Shown here: positions 23,690 through 31,111 of the stretch, piece by piece
How the letters are laid out: each line of letters begins with the position of its first letter
Position numbering within the stretch: position 1 is the first letter of the stretch
From: Spartobacteria bacterium
GTDB lineage: Bacteria; Verrucomicrobiota; Verrucomicrobiia; Chthoniobacterales; Chthoniobacteraceae
Reading direction: 5' to 3'
DNA length: 64,000 nucleotides
Assembly: GCA_021324825.1 (NCBI GenBank)
Contig: JAJPII010000016.1
Location: 1 to 64,000 of the forward strand
Translations under genes and position numbers: made by a program
The notes under the pieces: model-generated
Told to the model about the DNA's origin: nothing
Seen by the model: the letters and a program-made list of their open reading frames with translations, nothing else
The model's database searches: none

Positions 23690-25915
23690 ATGAAGTCCAT
23701 CCGATCCCTCTGCCTGACGCTGGCGTTCGCCCTGCTCTCCACCGGCAGCGTTCCCGCGGCGAATGATCCCGACCCGGGTCCCATCGTCGCATCCGTCGGC
23801 CGCCTGCTGGAGACCGCGCACTACAGCCGGCAGAAGATCGACCCGGAACTGGCCGCCCGCTTCCTGGACAACTACCTCGACCAGCTCGACTACAACCGGC
23901 TCTTCTTCACCCAGAAGGACGTGGACGCCATCCGGGCGAAATACCGCCCTTCCCTTAGCGACGACATCCTGCTCGGCAACGTCAATCCCGCCACCGAAAT
24001 CTGGGACATGTATATCAAGCGGGTCGAAAGCCGCATCGCGAAGGTGAAAACATTGCTGAAGGGGAAATTCGCCTTCACCGAAGAGAGGACCATCGAGCGG
24101 GACCGCACCAAATCCCCGTGGCCCAAGGACGACGGGCAGGCCGACCAGCTCTGGCATGACCGCATCGAAGGCGAAGTTCTTCAGGAGAAGCTGGACAAGG
24201 ACCCCAAGCTCGCCGCCTCCACGAACGAAAAGGGGAAGAAGACCCATCCCAAGGACACCGCCATCGCTTCACCCGAGGGGCCGCTGACCGACCCCGTGAA
24301 GATCGTCGCCCATCGCTACGACCAGATACTGCGCAACATCCACGAAGAGACGCACGATGACGCCGTCAAATTCTTCCTCTCGACCCTCGCCCAGACCTAC
24401 GATCCGCACTCCGAATACCTGAGCAAGTCCGACCTGGATAACTTCGACATCCAGATGAAGCTCTCGCTCTTCGGCATCGGCGCGGTGCTCCAGTCGGAGG
24501 ACGGCTACGCCACCATCAAAGACCTCGTCCCCGGCGGCCCCGCGCAGAAGGAAGGCCACCTGAAGGTAAACGACCGCATCAGCGCCGTCGCGCAAGGGAG
24601 CAAAGACTTCGTCGACGTCATCGACATGAAGCTCGACAAGGTGGTCAATCTCATCCGCGGGGAAAAGGGGACGACCGTCCGCCTGCAAGTCGTCCCCGCG
24701 CACGCGGCGGACCCAGCCAAGCGCAAGATCATCCAGATCGTCCGCGACCAGATCCAGTTAAAGGATCAGGCCGCGAAGGCCGAGATCATCGAAAGGGAGG
24801 ACGCGGACGGCCGGACCCATCGCCTCGGCTGGATCATCCTGCCCTCCTTCTATGCCGACATGGAGCACGCCGGCTCCAAGGGCGCCAAGAGCACCACGCA
24901 GGATGTCCTGACCCTTCTCAACCGACTGAAGCAGGAGAACATCGAAGGCCTGGTCATGGACCTGCGCCGCAACGGCGGCGGCTCGCTGGATGAAGCGGTG
25001 AACCTCACCGGCCTTTTCATTAAAAAGGGCCCGGTCGTCCAGGCCAAAGATGCGAACGGCAACATCCGCGTCTCGAAGGACAAGGACCCCGCCGTCGTCT
25101 ATGACGGCCCTATGGTCGTCCTGACCAACCGCCTCAGCGCCTCCGCCAGCGAGATATTCGCCGCCGCGCTCCAGGATTATGGGCGCGCCGTCATAGTCGG
25201 CGGCGAGAGCACTTTCGGCAAGGGCACCGTCCAAACGATGGTGCAGATGTCCCGCGTCATCCCGTTCCTGGGCGGCGACGCAAACCAGGCGGGCGCCCTC
25301 AAGCTGACCATCCAGAAATTCTACCGCGTGGCGGGCGGTTCCACGCAACTGCGCGGCGTCCTCTCCGATGTGAAGCTTCCGGACCCGTTCGATCATCCGA
25401 ACCTGGGCGAGTCCGCGCTCAAGAACCCGATGAAGTATGACGAGGTGGACCCCGCCTCCTTCGACAAGGTCGCCGATCACCCGCTCTTCCTGGATGACCT
25501 GCGGAAACGTTCCGCCGCGCGCGTCGTGTCGAACAACGAGTTGAAATATATCGCCGACGACTTGAACCGGACGAAGCAGAAGCTGGCCGACAACAAGATT
25601 TCGATCAACGAGCGCATTCGCCGCGAGGAACTCGTCGCCGACAAAGCGCGGGAAGCCGCGCTGACCGCCCAGCGCGCAAAGGCGAAGGCCCCCAGCCAGA
25701 AACGCTATTCCGTCACGCTCGACAACGCGGACAAGCCGGAGTTGCAACTCGTGAAAAACGAAGCCAAGCCCGCCGGTTCGCCCGCCCCGGACGCCGACGA
25801 AGAAGACCTCGGTTCCAAGCCCGCCGAGATCGATCCCATCCGCGACGAGACGCTGAATATCCTCGGAGACCTCGTGGAGCTTTCGCACGCCCCGCAAACG
25901 GCCGCCGTGAAGTGA
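23690..25915 (+). CDS. prc: carboxy-terminal (tail-specific) protease Prc, S41
   Basis: Prc is a periplasmic PDZ-serine protease that degrades or trims proteins from their C-termini. The 741-residue protein has a signal peptide (cleavage near VPAAND), a helical N-terminal domain (about 30-240), a PDZ domain (about 255-345), and an S41 core with SASASE (catalytic Ser 485) and FGKGTVQ (Lys 511). The dyad spacing is one residue longer than in E. coli Prc. A charged C-terminal region (about 590-741) follows. Length and domain order match the Tsp subgroup. It ends 17 bases before a convergent gene. Confidence 0.9.
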   Translation: MKSIRSLCLTLAFALLSTGSVPAANDPDPGPIVASVGRLLETAHYSRQKIDPELAARFLDNYLDQLDYNRLFFTQKDVDAIRAKYRPSLSDDILLGNVNPATEIWDMYIKRVESRIAKVKTLLKGKFAFTEERTIERDRTKSPWPKDDGQADQLWHDRIEGEVLQEKLDKDPKLAASTNEKGKKTHPKDTAIASPEGPLTDPVKIVAHRYDQILRNIHEETHDDAVKFFLSTLAQTYDPHSEYLSKSDLDNFDIQMKLSLFGIGAVLQSEDGYATIKDLVPGGPAQKEGHLKVNDRISAVAQGSKDFVDVIDMKLDKVVNLIRGEKGTTVRLQVVPAHAADPAKRKIIQIVRDQIQLKDQAAKAEIIEREDADGRTHRLGWIILPSFYADMEHAGSKGAKSTTQDVLTLLNRLKQENIEGLVMDLRRNGGGSLDEAVNLTGLFIKKGPVVQAKDANGNIRVSKDKDPAVVYDGPMVVLTNRLSASASEIFAAALQDYGRAVIVGGESTFGKGTVQTMVQMSRVIPFLGGDANQAGALKLTIQKFYRVAGGSTQLRGVLSDVKLPDPFDHPNLGESALKNPMKYDEVDPASFDKVADHPLFLDDLRKRSAARVVSNNELKYIADDLNRTKQKLADNKISINERIRREELVADKAREAALTAQRAKAKAPSQKRYSVTLDNADKPELQLVKNEAKPAGSPAPDADEEDLGSKPAEIDPIRDETLNILGDLVELSHAPQTAAVK

Positions 25916-25932
25916 TCTCCAGCCGCGTCGGT

Positions 25933-26541
25933 TTACGGCTCCTCGTAGATGCCGACGGCCTTTATGCCCTTGGGGCTGACCTCGAAGACCTCCGCGCTCA
26001 CGGGATGCAGCGCGGCGCGGTAGGCGTCCAGGATCATCGGGGCGTAGTCCTGGTAGTCGCCGGCCAGCTTGGGGAAGACATACGCCGTGCGCCGATCCGG
26101 CATGGCGACGAGGACTGACGTTCCGAACACTTCCGAGAACATGTCCAGGAACTTGGGCGACAGCACTACCGCCGCCGCGAGCGGCGCCTTTATCGTGGCG
26201 TACTCGATGATGTTCTTCCTGTTGCGCGCATAGTCGGGCTTCACCGCGGCGACCTCGTTCGCGCGCACCTGTTCCTGGAAATGATTCCAGTCCAGGGCCA
26301 GCGCGTCGAATTCCTTGCGCGTGAAATAGACGGGCTCTCCGTCCTTGATGTAGCCCGCGACGAGGACCGTCCTTTTCGCGCCGGAAATCGCCCACGCCAC
26401 CGGCGGATGCATATACGACGGTTCGATAAGGAGGCGCCATTGCTTCGGATCCTGCGCGTTGGCGCGGAACGCGAGGAATGCGAGGCAGAGCGCGCAAATC
26501 GCTTCGCGCGCGCGCGCCGATCTGTTATTTTCGCCGTGCAT
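25933..26541 (-). CDS. secreted protein of unknown function
   Basis: A 202-residue protein starting at ATG 26541, with a signal peptide (basic start, hydrophobic ICALCLAFLAF, likely cleavage at ANA-QDP). The mature part is mixed alpha/beta with FTRKEFDAL, RNRKNIIEYATIKAPLAAAVVLSPKF and a C-terminal VFEVSPKGIKAVGIYEE. I do not recognise the family. An AGGA eight bases before the ATG supports the start. Its ATG and the ruvA ATG on the other strand share two base pairs (a CATG at 26539-26542), so the genes are exactly head to head. Confidence 0.6.
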   Translation of the reverse strand: MHGENNRSARAREAICALCLAFLAFRANAQDPKQWRLLIEPSYMHPPVAWAISGAKRTVLVAGYIKDGEPVYFTRKEFDALALDWNHFQEQVRANEVAAVKPDYARNRKNIIEYATIKAPLAAAVVLSPKFLDMFSEVFGTSVLVAMPDRRTAYVFPKLAGDYQDYAPMILDAYRAALHPVSAEVFEVSPKGIKAVGIYEEP

Positions 26542-27121
26542 GATCACTTTCCTGGAAGGCTCGCTCGCGGAGGTTCTTCCCACCCAGATTGTCGTGGCGG
26601 TGCATGGGGTTGGTTATCAAGTCTTCATCCCGCTTTCCAGTTTCGACAAGCTGCCTCCCGCCGGGTCGTCCATCAAGATACTCACGCATCTCCAGGTGCG
26701 CGAGGATGCGCACACCCTTTACGGTTTTCTCTCCGCCGCGGAGCGCGATCTTTTCCGGCTCCTCATCAACCATGTCTCCGGCATCGGCCCGAAGATGGCG
26801 CTGGCCGTCCTCAGCGGCATGGCGGTCTCCAGCTTCAAGACAGCCGTGGTCAATTCCGACATCGCCTCCCTTTCCAGGATAAGCGGCGTGGGCAAAAAAA
26901 CCGCGGAGCGGATCGTGCTCGAACTGAAGGACAAGGTGGGCGCCGCGGCGGCATGGGAACCGGCCGGAGCGGACCAGGCGTTCATGAACGACGCGCTCCT
27001 GGCTCTTCTTTCCCTCGGGTATAAGCAGGCCGACGCGCACAAGGCGCTTGTCCAGGCGTCCAAGGAGGCCGGCCTGGACGCCGAGGCGTTGCTCCGCCAG
27101 GCGTTGAAACTGCTCGTGTGA
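26540..27121 (+). CDS. ruvA: Holliday junction branch migration protein RuvA
   Basis: RuvA tetramers bind four-way DNA junctions and recruit the RuvB motor. The 193-residue protein starts at ATG 26540 (ITFLEGSLAEV), aligning with the family start. It shows the OB-fold (VHGVGYQVFIP), two helix-hairpin-helix motifs (VSGIGPKMAL and ISGVGKKTAER) and the flexible C-terminal RuvB-binding domain (LLSLGYKQADA). No ruvC or ruvB is adjacent. Its stop overlaps the pdxH GTG (GTGA). The upstream signals must lie inside the divergent gene. Confidence 0.93.
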   Translation: MITFLEGSLAEVLPTQIVVAVHGVGYQVFIPLSSFDKLPPAGSSIKILTHLQVREDAHTLYGFLSAAERDLFRLLINHVSGIGPKMALAVLSGMAVSSFKTAVVNSDIASLSRISGVGKKTAERIVLELKDKVGAAAAWEPAGADQAFMNDALLALLSLGYKQADAHKALVQASKEAGLDAEALLRQALKLLV

Positions 27122-27762
27122 AGATGGACGCCCTTTCCCATCTGCGCGAAGAATACGGCTTGCGCGGCCTCGCCCGGAAGGACCTGCTCGCCGATCCGTT
27201 CCGCCAATTCAGCGTCTGGTTTGACGAAGCCCGCGCCGCCGAACCGCGCGACGCCAACGCGATGACGCTCGCCACGGCCGCGCCGGAGGGCGAGCCTTTC
27301 GCGAGAACCGTGCTTTTGAAGGGCTTTGACCCGGGAGGCTTCCTCTTCTTCACCAACTACGCCAGTTCCAAGGGCCGTCAACTCGAAGCGAACCCGCAGG
27401 CCGCGCTCGTATTTTTCTGGCGGACGCTCGAACGCCAGGTCTGCGTCGGCGGCGCGGTTTCCAAGGTCTCCCGGGAGGAATCCGAAGAATATTTCCGTTC
27501 CAGGCCGCTTGGGAGCAGGCTGGGCGCATGGGCTTCCGCGCAGAGCGTACCGGTGGCGAGCCGCGCCGTTCTGGAAGAGAGGCTCGCGCATTACACGAAG
27601 GAATTCGGCGCCGAAGTTCCGCTGCCTCCGCACTGGGGCGGCTATCGCCTCGCCCCGAAAAGCGTCGAGTTCTGGCAGGGCCGCCCCGACCGCTTGCACG
27701 ACCGGTTCCGCTATGCGCTGCTGCCGGGAGGCGAATGGCGGATCGAGCGGCTCAGCCCATAA
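27118..27762 (+). CDS. pdxH: pyridoxine/pyridoxamine 5'-phosphate oxidase
   Basis: PdxH is an FMN enzyme that oxidises PNP or PMP to pyridoxal phosphate. The 214-residue protein carries the FMN/substrate motifs RTVLLKGFDPGGFLFFTNY, SRPLGSRLGAWAS, and the C-terminal FWQGRPDRLHDR with the RIERLSP end. The start may be GTG 27118, overlapping the ruvA stop, or ATG 27124. It converges with the YwaF-like membrane gene with a 52-base overlap. It supplies the cofactor used by the class IV and DegT aminotransferases in the window. Confidence 0.95.
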   Translation: MKMDALSHLREEYGLRGLARKDLLADPFRQFSVWFDEARAAEPRDANAMTLATAAPEGEPFARTVLLKGFDPGGFLFFTNYASSKGRQLEANPQAALVFFWRTLERQVCVGGAVSKVSREESEEYFRSRPLGSRLGAWASAQSVPVASRAVLEERLAHYTKEFGAEVPLPPHWGGYRLAPKSVEFWQGRPDRLHDRFRYALLPGGEWRIERLSP

Positions 27763-28370
27763 TCGCGATAGTCGCGAATGGCGAACGGCGCGTAGAGGAT
27801 GAGAAAGAAGGCCAGGGCGAACAGTTCCATGCCGAGGATGTAGAGAACCTTGTCGTCGGAAAGATAATCGAGCAGCGAATGGGCTGTCGGTTTGTGGGAA
27901 AGGAAGCCGAAGTTGTTTCCGGTGAAGTGATTCACCAGCAGCGCGCAGGCGAGATAAACCTGCGACCAGGCCCATGCGCGCGGGAGCGATCCCCACGTTG
28001 GCCGGAACCCCATCGCCAGCGTCAGGAAAAGCACCCCGGCCACGACGCCTGAGTGGAAAATAAAGAAGCTGATGAACCGGTAGTCCGGAAATCTGACCGC
28101 CAGGTTCGGCGTCAAAACGGCCTGGAACGTGCCGCTGAGGCCCCAGAAATAGGCGACTTCATAAAAGCCCTTTCGGCGCAAGAGCAGCGCCACGATCACC
28201 GCGAAGGCGGCCCAGTCGCACAACTGCATCGGCGGCTCGAGGGTTCCGTAGGCGTGTTCGTAATAAACCGTCCCGGCCCAGTTTGCCAGCAGGATGCCCG
28301 CGAGGGTCCAGGCGACCGCTTGCGTGAAGGCCGCGGAGCGCGTCCGGCGCGCGACGACAGCCAGCAGCAC
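27711..28370 (-). CDS. YwaF/TIGR02206-family integral membrane protein
   Basis: A 219-residue polytopic protein with about six helices and the family pattern (WAGTVYYEHAYGT, LCDWAAFAVIVALL, VAYFWGLSGTFQAVLTPNL, FFIFHSGVVAG, NHFTGNNFGFLSHKP). The function of the family is unknown. The GTG at 28370 is the first usual start codon, but an open frame continues upstream and encodes the rest of a first helix (DWLHSSIVALTLAAP), so the true start may be a rare codon inside the preceding gene. The C-terminal tail runs 52 bases into convergent pdxH. Confidence 0.7.
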   Translation of the reverse strand: MLLAVVARRTRSAAFTQAVAWTLAGILLANWAGTVYYEHAYGTLEPPMQLCDWAAFAVIVALLLRRKGFYEVAYFWGLSGTFQAVLTPNLAVRFPDYRFISFFIFHSGVVAGVLFLTLAMGFRPTWGSLPRAWAWSQVYLACALLVNHFTGNNFGFLSHKPTAHSLLDYLSDDKVLYILGMELFALAFFLILYAPFAIRDYRDYGLSRSIRHSPPGSSA

Positions 28371-28384
28371 CGGGGCCGCCAGCG

Positions 28385-29005
28385 TCAGGGCGACGATGCT
28401 GGAGTGGAGCCAGTCGATGATGGAGGGGCGGGCGGCCTGATGCTGTACGCGTCGACGTTCTGGAAATTGTAGATGTGCTTGCCGGCTTTATAGCCGATGA
28501 CGCCTATCGGGTCGCCCCGATGCATTTTCCGCAAGGTTGGAAAATCCAGCAGGAAGACCGTCCCCACGCTTTGGGGGATGCCAGGTTGCGTGCCGGCGTC
28601 GCACTCGATGACGGCGCCGTCCGCGTCCTTTACGGCGATGTGCCCGACGACCATGACCGGATGGTTCGGGTCCGCGGCGAGCGCCTGTCTCAGGTTGGCG
28701 AGCCTCTTTTTGCGCTGGGCGAGTTCGGTCTTGATCGCCGCCGCTTCCTCCGGCGTGGGCGGCCTGTCAGCCATGGGTTCCCTGTGGGCGGCCCTGTAGG
28801 CCTGGATCATTTCGTCGGGGACCTTGGAAAGCGGCATCTCGAATGTGACCGGCGCGTCGACCGGGTCTTTCGCGCTGATCGTCACGATGTCGGCCTGCGC
28901 GGCGGTTATCGCGGCGTCGTGGTAGGTGACGTGGTTCCACGTCACGTCCGCGGCCCAGGCCGATGCCGCGCAACCGAGCGAGCAAAGGAAAACCGGGGAA
29001 CGCAA
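28385..29005 (-). CDS. secreted protein of unknown function downstream of rpsB
   Basis: A 206-residue protein with a signal peptide (RSPVFLCSLGCAASAWA, cleavage before ADV). The frame opens with TTG two bases after the rpsB stop, so it is likely translated by coupling. The mature part has VTWNHVTYHDAAI, VTISAKDP, a Lys/Arg/Leu-rich helix (about 80-110) and a C-terminal GDPIGVIGYKAGKHIYNF. I do not recognise the family. In most bacteria tsf follows rpsB, so this neighbour is unusual. Confidence 0.55.
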   Translation of the reverse strand: MRSPVFLCSLGCAASAWAADVTWNHVTYHDAAITAAQADIVTISAKDPVDAPVTFEMPLSKVPDEMIQAYRAAHREPMADRPPTPEEAAAIKTELAQRKKRLANLRQALAADPNHPVMVVGHIAVKDADGAVIECDAGTQPGIPQSVGTVFLLDFPTLRKMHRGDPIGVIGYKAGKHIYNFQNVDAYSIRPPAPPSSTGSTPASSP

Positions 29006-29007
29006 GG

Positions 29008-29733
29008 CTATTCGGCGACGCCCGCCATCGCGGCTTCCTGTTGCCTGACGCCCTGGTTCGAGCCGGCGACGATGGCGTCCACCAGCTTTTGGAGAACGAT
29101 GCGGATCGCGCGGATGGCGTCGTCATTTCCGGCGATGGGGTAGTCCACCAGTTGCGGGTCGCAATTTGTATCGACGATGGCGACGGTGGGGATGCGGAGG
29201 CGGCGCGCTTCGGATACCGCGATCGCTTCCCGCGTCGTGTCAATGACGATGATGGCGTCCGGCAGGCCTTCCATCGCGCGGATGCCTTCCAGGTTGCGGC
29301 GGAGCTTCGCGCCTTCGCGGCCCAGCGCGGCGAGTTCCTGCTTGCCCATCTGCGAATAGTGCGGGGACTTTTCTATCTCCTCGATGTATTTGAGCCGCCC
29401 GATGCTCTTGCGGATCGTCGCGAGGTTCGTCAAAGTCCCGCCCAGCCAGCGCTGGTTCACGTAAAATTGCCCGCAGGCCATCGCGGCTTCCTTTATGGCC
29501 TCCTGCGCCTGTTTCTTGCAGCCCACGAAAAGGACTTTGCCGCCGCGGTTGGCGACGTCGTGCAGGAAGGAGACAGCCTGGTCGAGCTGGCGCACCGTCT
29601 CGCCGAGATTGATGATGTAGATCGCATTGCGGCGCTCGAAGATGAACGGCTTCATCTTTGGGTTCCAACGCTTGGTCTGGTGGCCGAAGTGGACGCCCGC
29701 CTCGAGCAGTTCCGTCATGAGTTCAGTGGACAT
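29008..29733 (-). CDS. rpsB: 30S ribosomal protein S2
   Basis: S2 sits on the back of the small subunit near S1. The 241-residue protein is clear from end to end: LLEAGVHFGHQTKRWNPKMKPFI, GGKVLFVGCKKQAQEAI, VNQRWLGGTLTN and the C-terminal IPIAG-like DYPIAGNDDAIRAI. No tsf follows; a secreted protein gene does, two bases on. A short leader of about 22 bases is predicted from a promoter at 29763-29791. Confidence 0.97.
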   Translation of the reverse strand: MSTELMTELLEAGVHFGHQTKRWNPKMKPFIFERRNAIYIINLGETVRQLDQAVSFLHDVANRGGKVLFVGCKKQAQEAIKEAAMACGQFYVNQRWLGGTLTNLATIRKSIGRLKYIEEIEKSPHYSQMGKQELAALGREGAKLRRNLEGIRAMEGLPDAIIVIDTTREAIAVSEARRLRIPTVAIVDTNCDPQLVDYPIAGNDDAIRAIRIVLQKLVDAIVAGSNQGVRQQEAAMAGVAE

Positions 29734-29762
29734 GGATAAGGTGTGTTTTTTACGAGTCGGCT

Positions 29763-29791
29763 AGTATTCCGCAGGAGGCCGCGTATTGCAA
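29763..29791 (-). promoter_or_regulatory. possible sigma70-type promoter of rpsB
   Basis: On the minus strand TTGCAA (29791-29786) and AATACT (29768-29763) are separated by 17 bases, which would start transcription about 22 bases before the rpsB ATG. A TTGACA also occurs at 29814-29809 but lacks a -10 at the right distance. Confidence 0.35.
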
Positions 29792-29801
29792 GGGCGAATT
29801 G

Positions 29802-29906
29802 TCAAAGCAACGTGTTCGGTCCTTCGCCAATGCATCCCGGAAGGCTCGGAACCGTTACGATGAAGCCGCCTTCTACGCTGGGTTCGAGCCCGATTTGAAC
29901 TCTCAT
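29802..29906 (-). pseudogene. truncated HicB-like antitoxin gene fragment
   Basis: The 34-residue product begins MRVQIGLEPSVEGG and continues with the HicB-type segment GGFIVTVPSLPGC, then stops after EGPNTLL. Full HicB proteins continue with a helix and usually a DNA-binding domain, which are absent here, and no hicA toxin is adjacent. Its ATG overlaps the queC stop (ATGA), so it sits at the end of the queF-queC operon. It is most likely the remnant of a toxin-antitoxin gene, though a short functional peptide cannot be excluded. Confidence 0.6.
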
Positions 29907-30604
29907 GAAGGAAGGATGCCGCGAAGTGGCCGCGGCGGCAAGGGGGTGAGGCTGAGATATCCGGTGGGGTCCTCGATGCCCGCCAGCAGGAAGGCTTCCC
30001 GGCGTTCGACGCATGTCCCGCACTCGCCGCAATGGACTTCTCCGCCCGCGTAGCAGGACCAGGTTTTTGAATAATCGACGCCGAGAGCGCGCCCGCGCCG
30101 CGCTATGCCGGCTTTCGTCATCGTTGCAAAGGGGCGGAGCAATTCAACCCCGGCATACGTGCCCCTGCGAATCGCTTCGCCCATCGGCTTCATGAATTCC
30201 TCCCGGCAGTCGGGGTAGATGGCGTGGTCGCCGGCGTGCGCGGCGATGACGAGGCCGGCGGCTCCGCGGCTTTCCGCGAAACCGGCTGCGATCGCGAGCA
30301 GTATTCCGTTGCGGAACGGGACGACGGTCTTTTTCATCGACTCCTCCTCGTAATGCCCCAGCGGGATGGCGCCGCCTTTTATTAGCAGGTCGGATTCGAA
30401 GAGTTCGCCCATGAAGTCCAGACGGATGATCGTGTGCGGCGCGCCCGCTTTCTTCGCGTGGTGTTCGGCGAAGGGGATTTCGCGGTCATTGTGCTTCGAG
30501 CCGTAGTGGAAGGTGAGCGCTCCGGCGACCGTGTGCAGCGGACGCGCTTCGTAAAGAGCCGTCACGGAGTCCATCCCTCCGCTCAGCAGGACGACGACGT
30601 TCAT
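29903..30604 (-). CDS. queC: 7-cyano-7-deazaguanine synthase
   Basis: QueC converts 7-carboxy-7-deazaguanine to preQ0 with ATP and ammonia, in the pathway to queuosine in tRNA. The 233-residue protein starts at ATG 30604, which overlaps the queF stop (ATGA). The PP-loop SGGMDS is at 8-13, and a C-terminal zinc site (CYAGGEVHCGECGTC) is present. queF, the next pathway step, is upstream in the same operon; queD and queE are not in the window. Confidence 0.93.
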   Translation of the reverse strand: MNVVVLLSGGMDSVTALYEARPLHTVAGALTFHYGSKHNDREIPFAEHHAKKAGAPHTIIRLDFMGELFESDLLIKGGAIPLGHYEEESMKKTVVPFRNGILLAIAAGFAESRGAAGLVIAAHAGDHAIYPDCREEFMKPMGEAIRRGTYAGVELLRPFATMTKAGIARRGRALGVDYSKTWSCYAGGEVHCGECGTCVERREAFLLAGIEDPTGYLSLTPLPPRPLRGILPS

Positions 30605-31020
30605 CGCCGGGCGTCCGGAGGGAAGGCGGCGTCCACGGTCAACTGAACGCCCCCGCGCGCGGCGAACGCGCCGTGGACAATCGCCCGGCGCGGTTTGCAC
30701 GCCTTCACGAAATCATCCAGGATGCGGTTGACGATCTCCTCGTTGAAACTGCGCGTGTCGCGGAAGGAGGCGAGATAGAACTTGAGCGATTTCGTCTCGA
30801 TGCAGAGTTTGGCCGGGATGTATTCGATGACGATCTCCGCGAAGTCCGGCTGGCCCGTGACCGGACACAGGGAGGTGAAATCCGGGCTGGTGAAACGTAT
30901 CTTGTATTCCCTGTCCGGATAACGGTTCGGAAAGGTCTCCAGCGTCGAGGAGGAGGGCGCGTCCGGAAGTCTGGCGGCTGCGTTGCCGAGCAGTTTCAAC
31001 GTATTTTTCCGGGCTGGCAT
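30601..31020 (-). CDS. queF: preQ1 synthase (NADPH-dependent 7-cyano-7-deazaguanine reductase)
   Basis: QueF reduces the nitrile of preQ0 to the aminomethyl of preQ1. The 139-residue protein (ATG 31020) is the short unimodular type. The catalytic Cys 52 lies in FTSLCPVTGQPD, and the NADPH/QueF motif reads ETKSLKFYLASFR. It is translationally coupled to queC and divergent from pyk across about 90 bases. I looked for a preQ1 riboswitch in that gap and found none. Confidence 0.93.
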   Translation of the reverse strand: MPARKNTLKLLGNAAARLPDAPSSSTLETFPNRYPDREYKIRFTSPDFTSLCPVTGQPDFAEIVIEYIPAKLCIETKSLKFYLASFRDTRSFNEEIVNRILDDFVKACKPRRAIVHGAFAARGGVQLTVDAAFPPDARR

Positions 31021-31111
31021 CCCTGGTGATCTAACGCAAATCACCGCCTTCGCAAATTCTCTTTACGCGCGCGAAGCCGCTTGGTAAACGAAACGGCGGT
31101 TCGTCGAATAT

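Noticed and set aside
29875..29905. GGTTCGAGCCC resembling a tRNA T-arm.
   Set aside because: No 5-bp T-stem, acceptor stem, anticodon arm or CCA context could be built; the bases belong to the HicB-like fragment.
31021..31111. Possible preQ1 riboswitch upstream of queF.
   Set aside because: No preQ1-I or preQ1-II consensus (C-rich loop, A-rich tail) was found on the minus strand.
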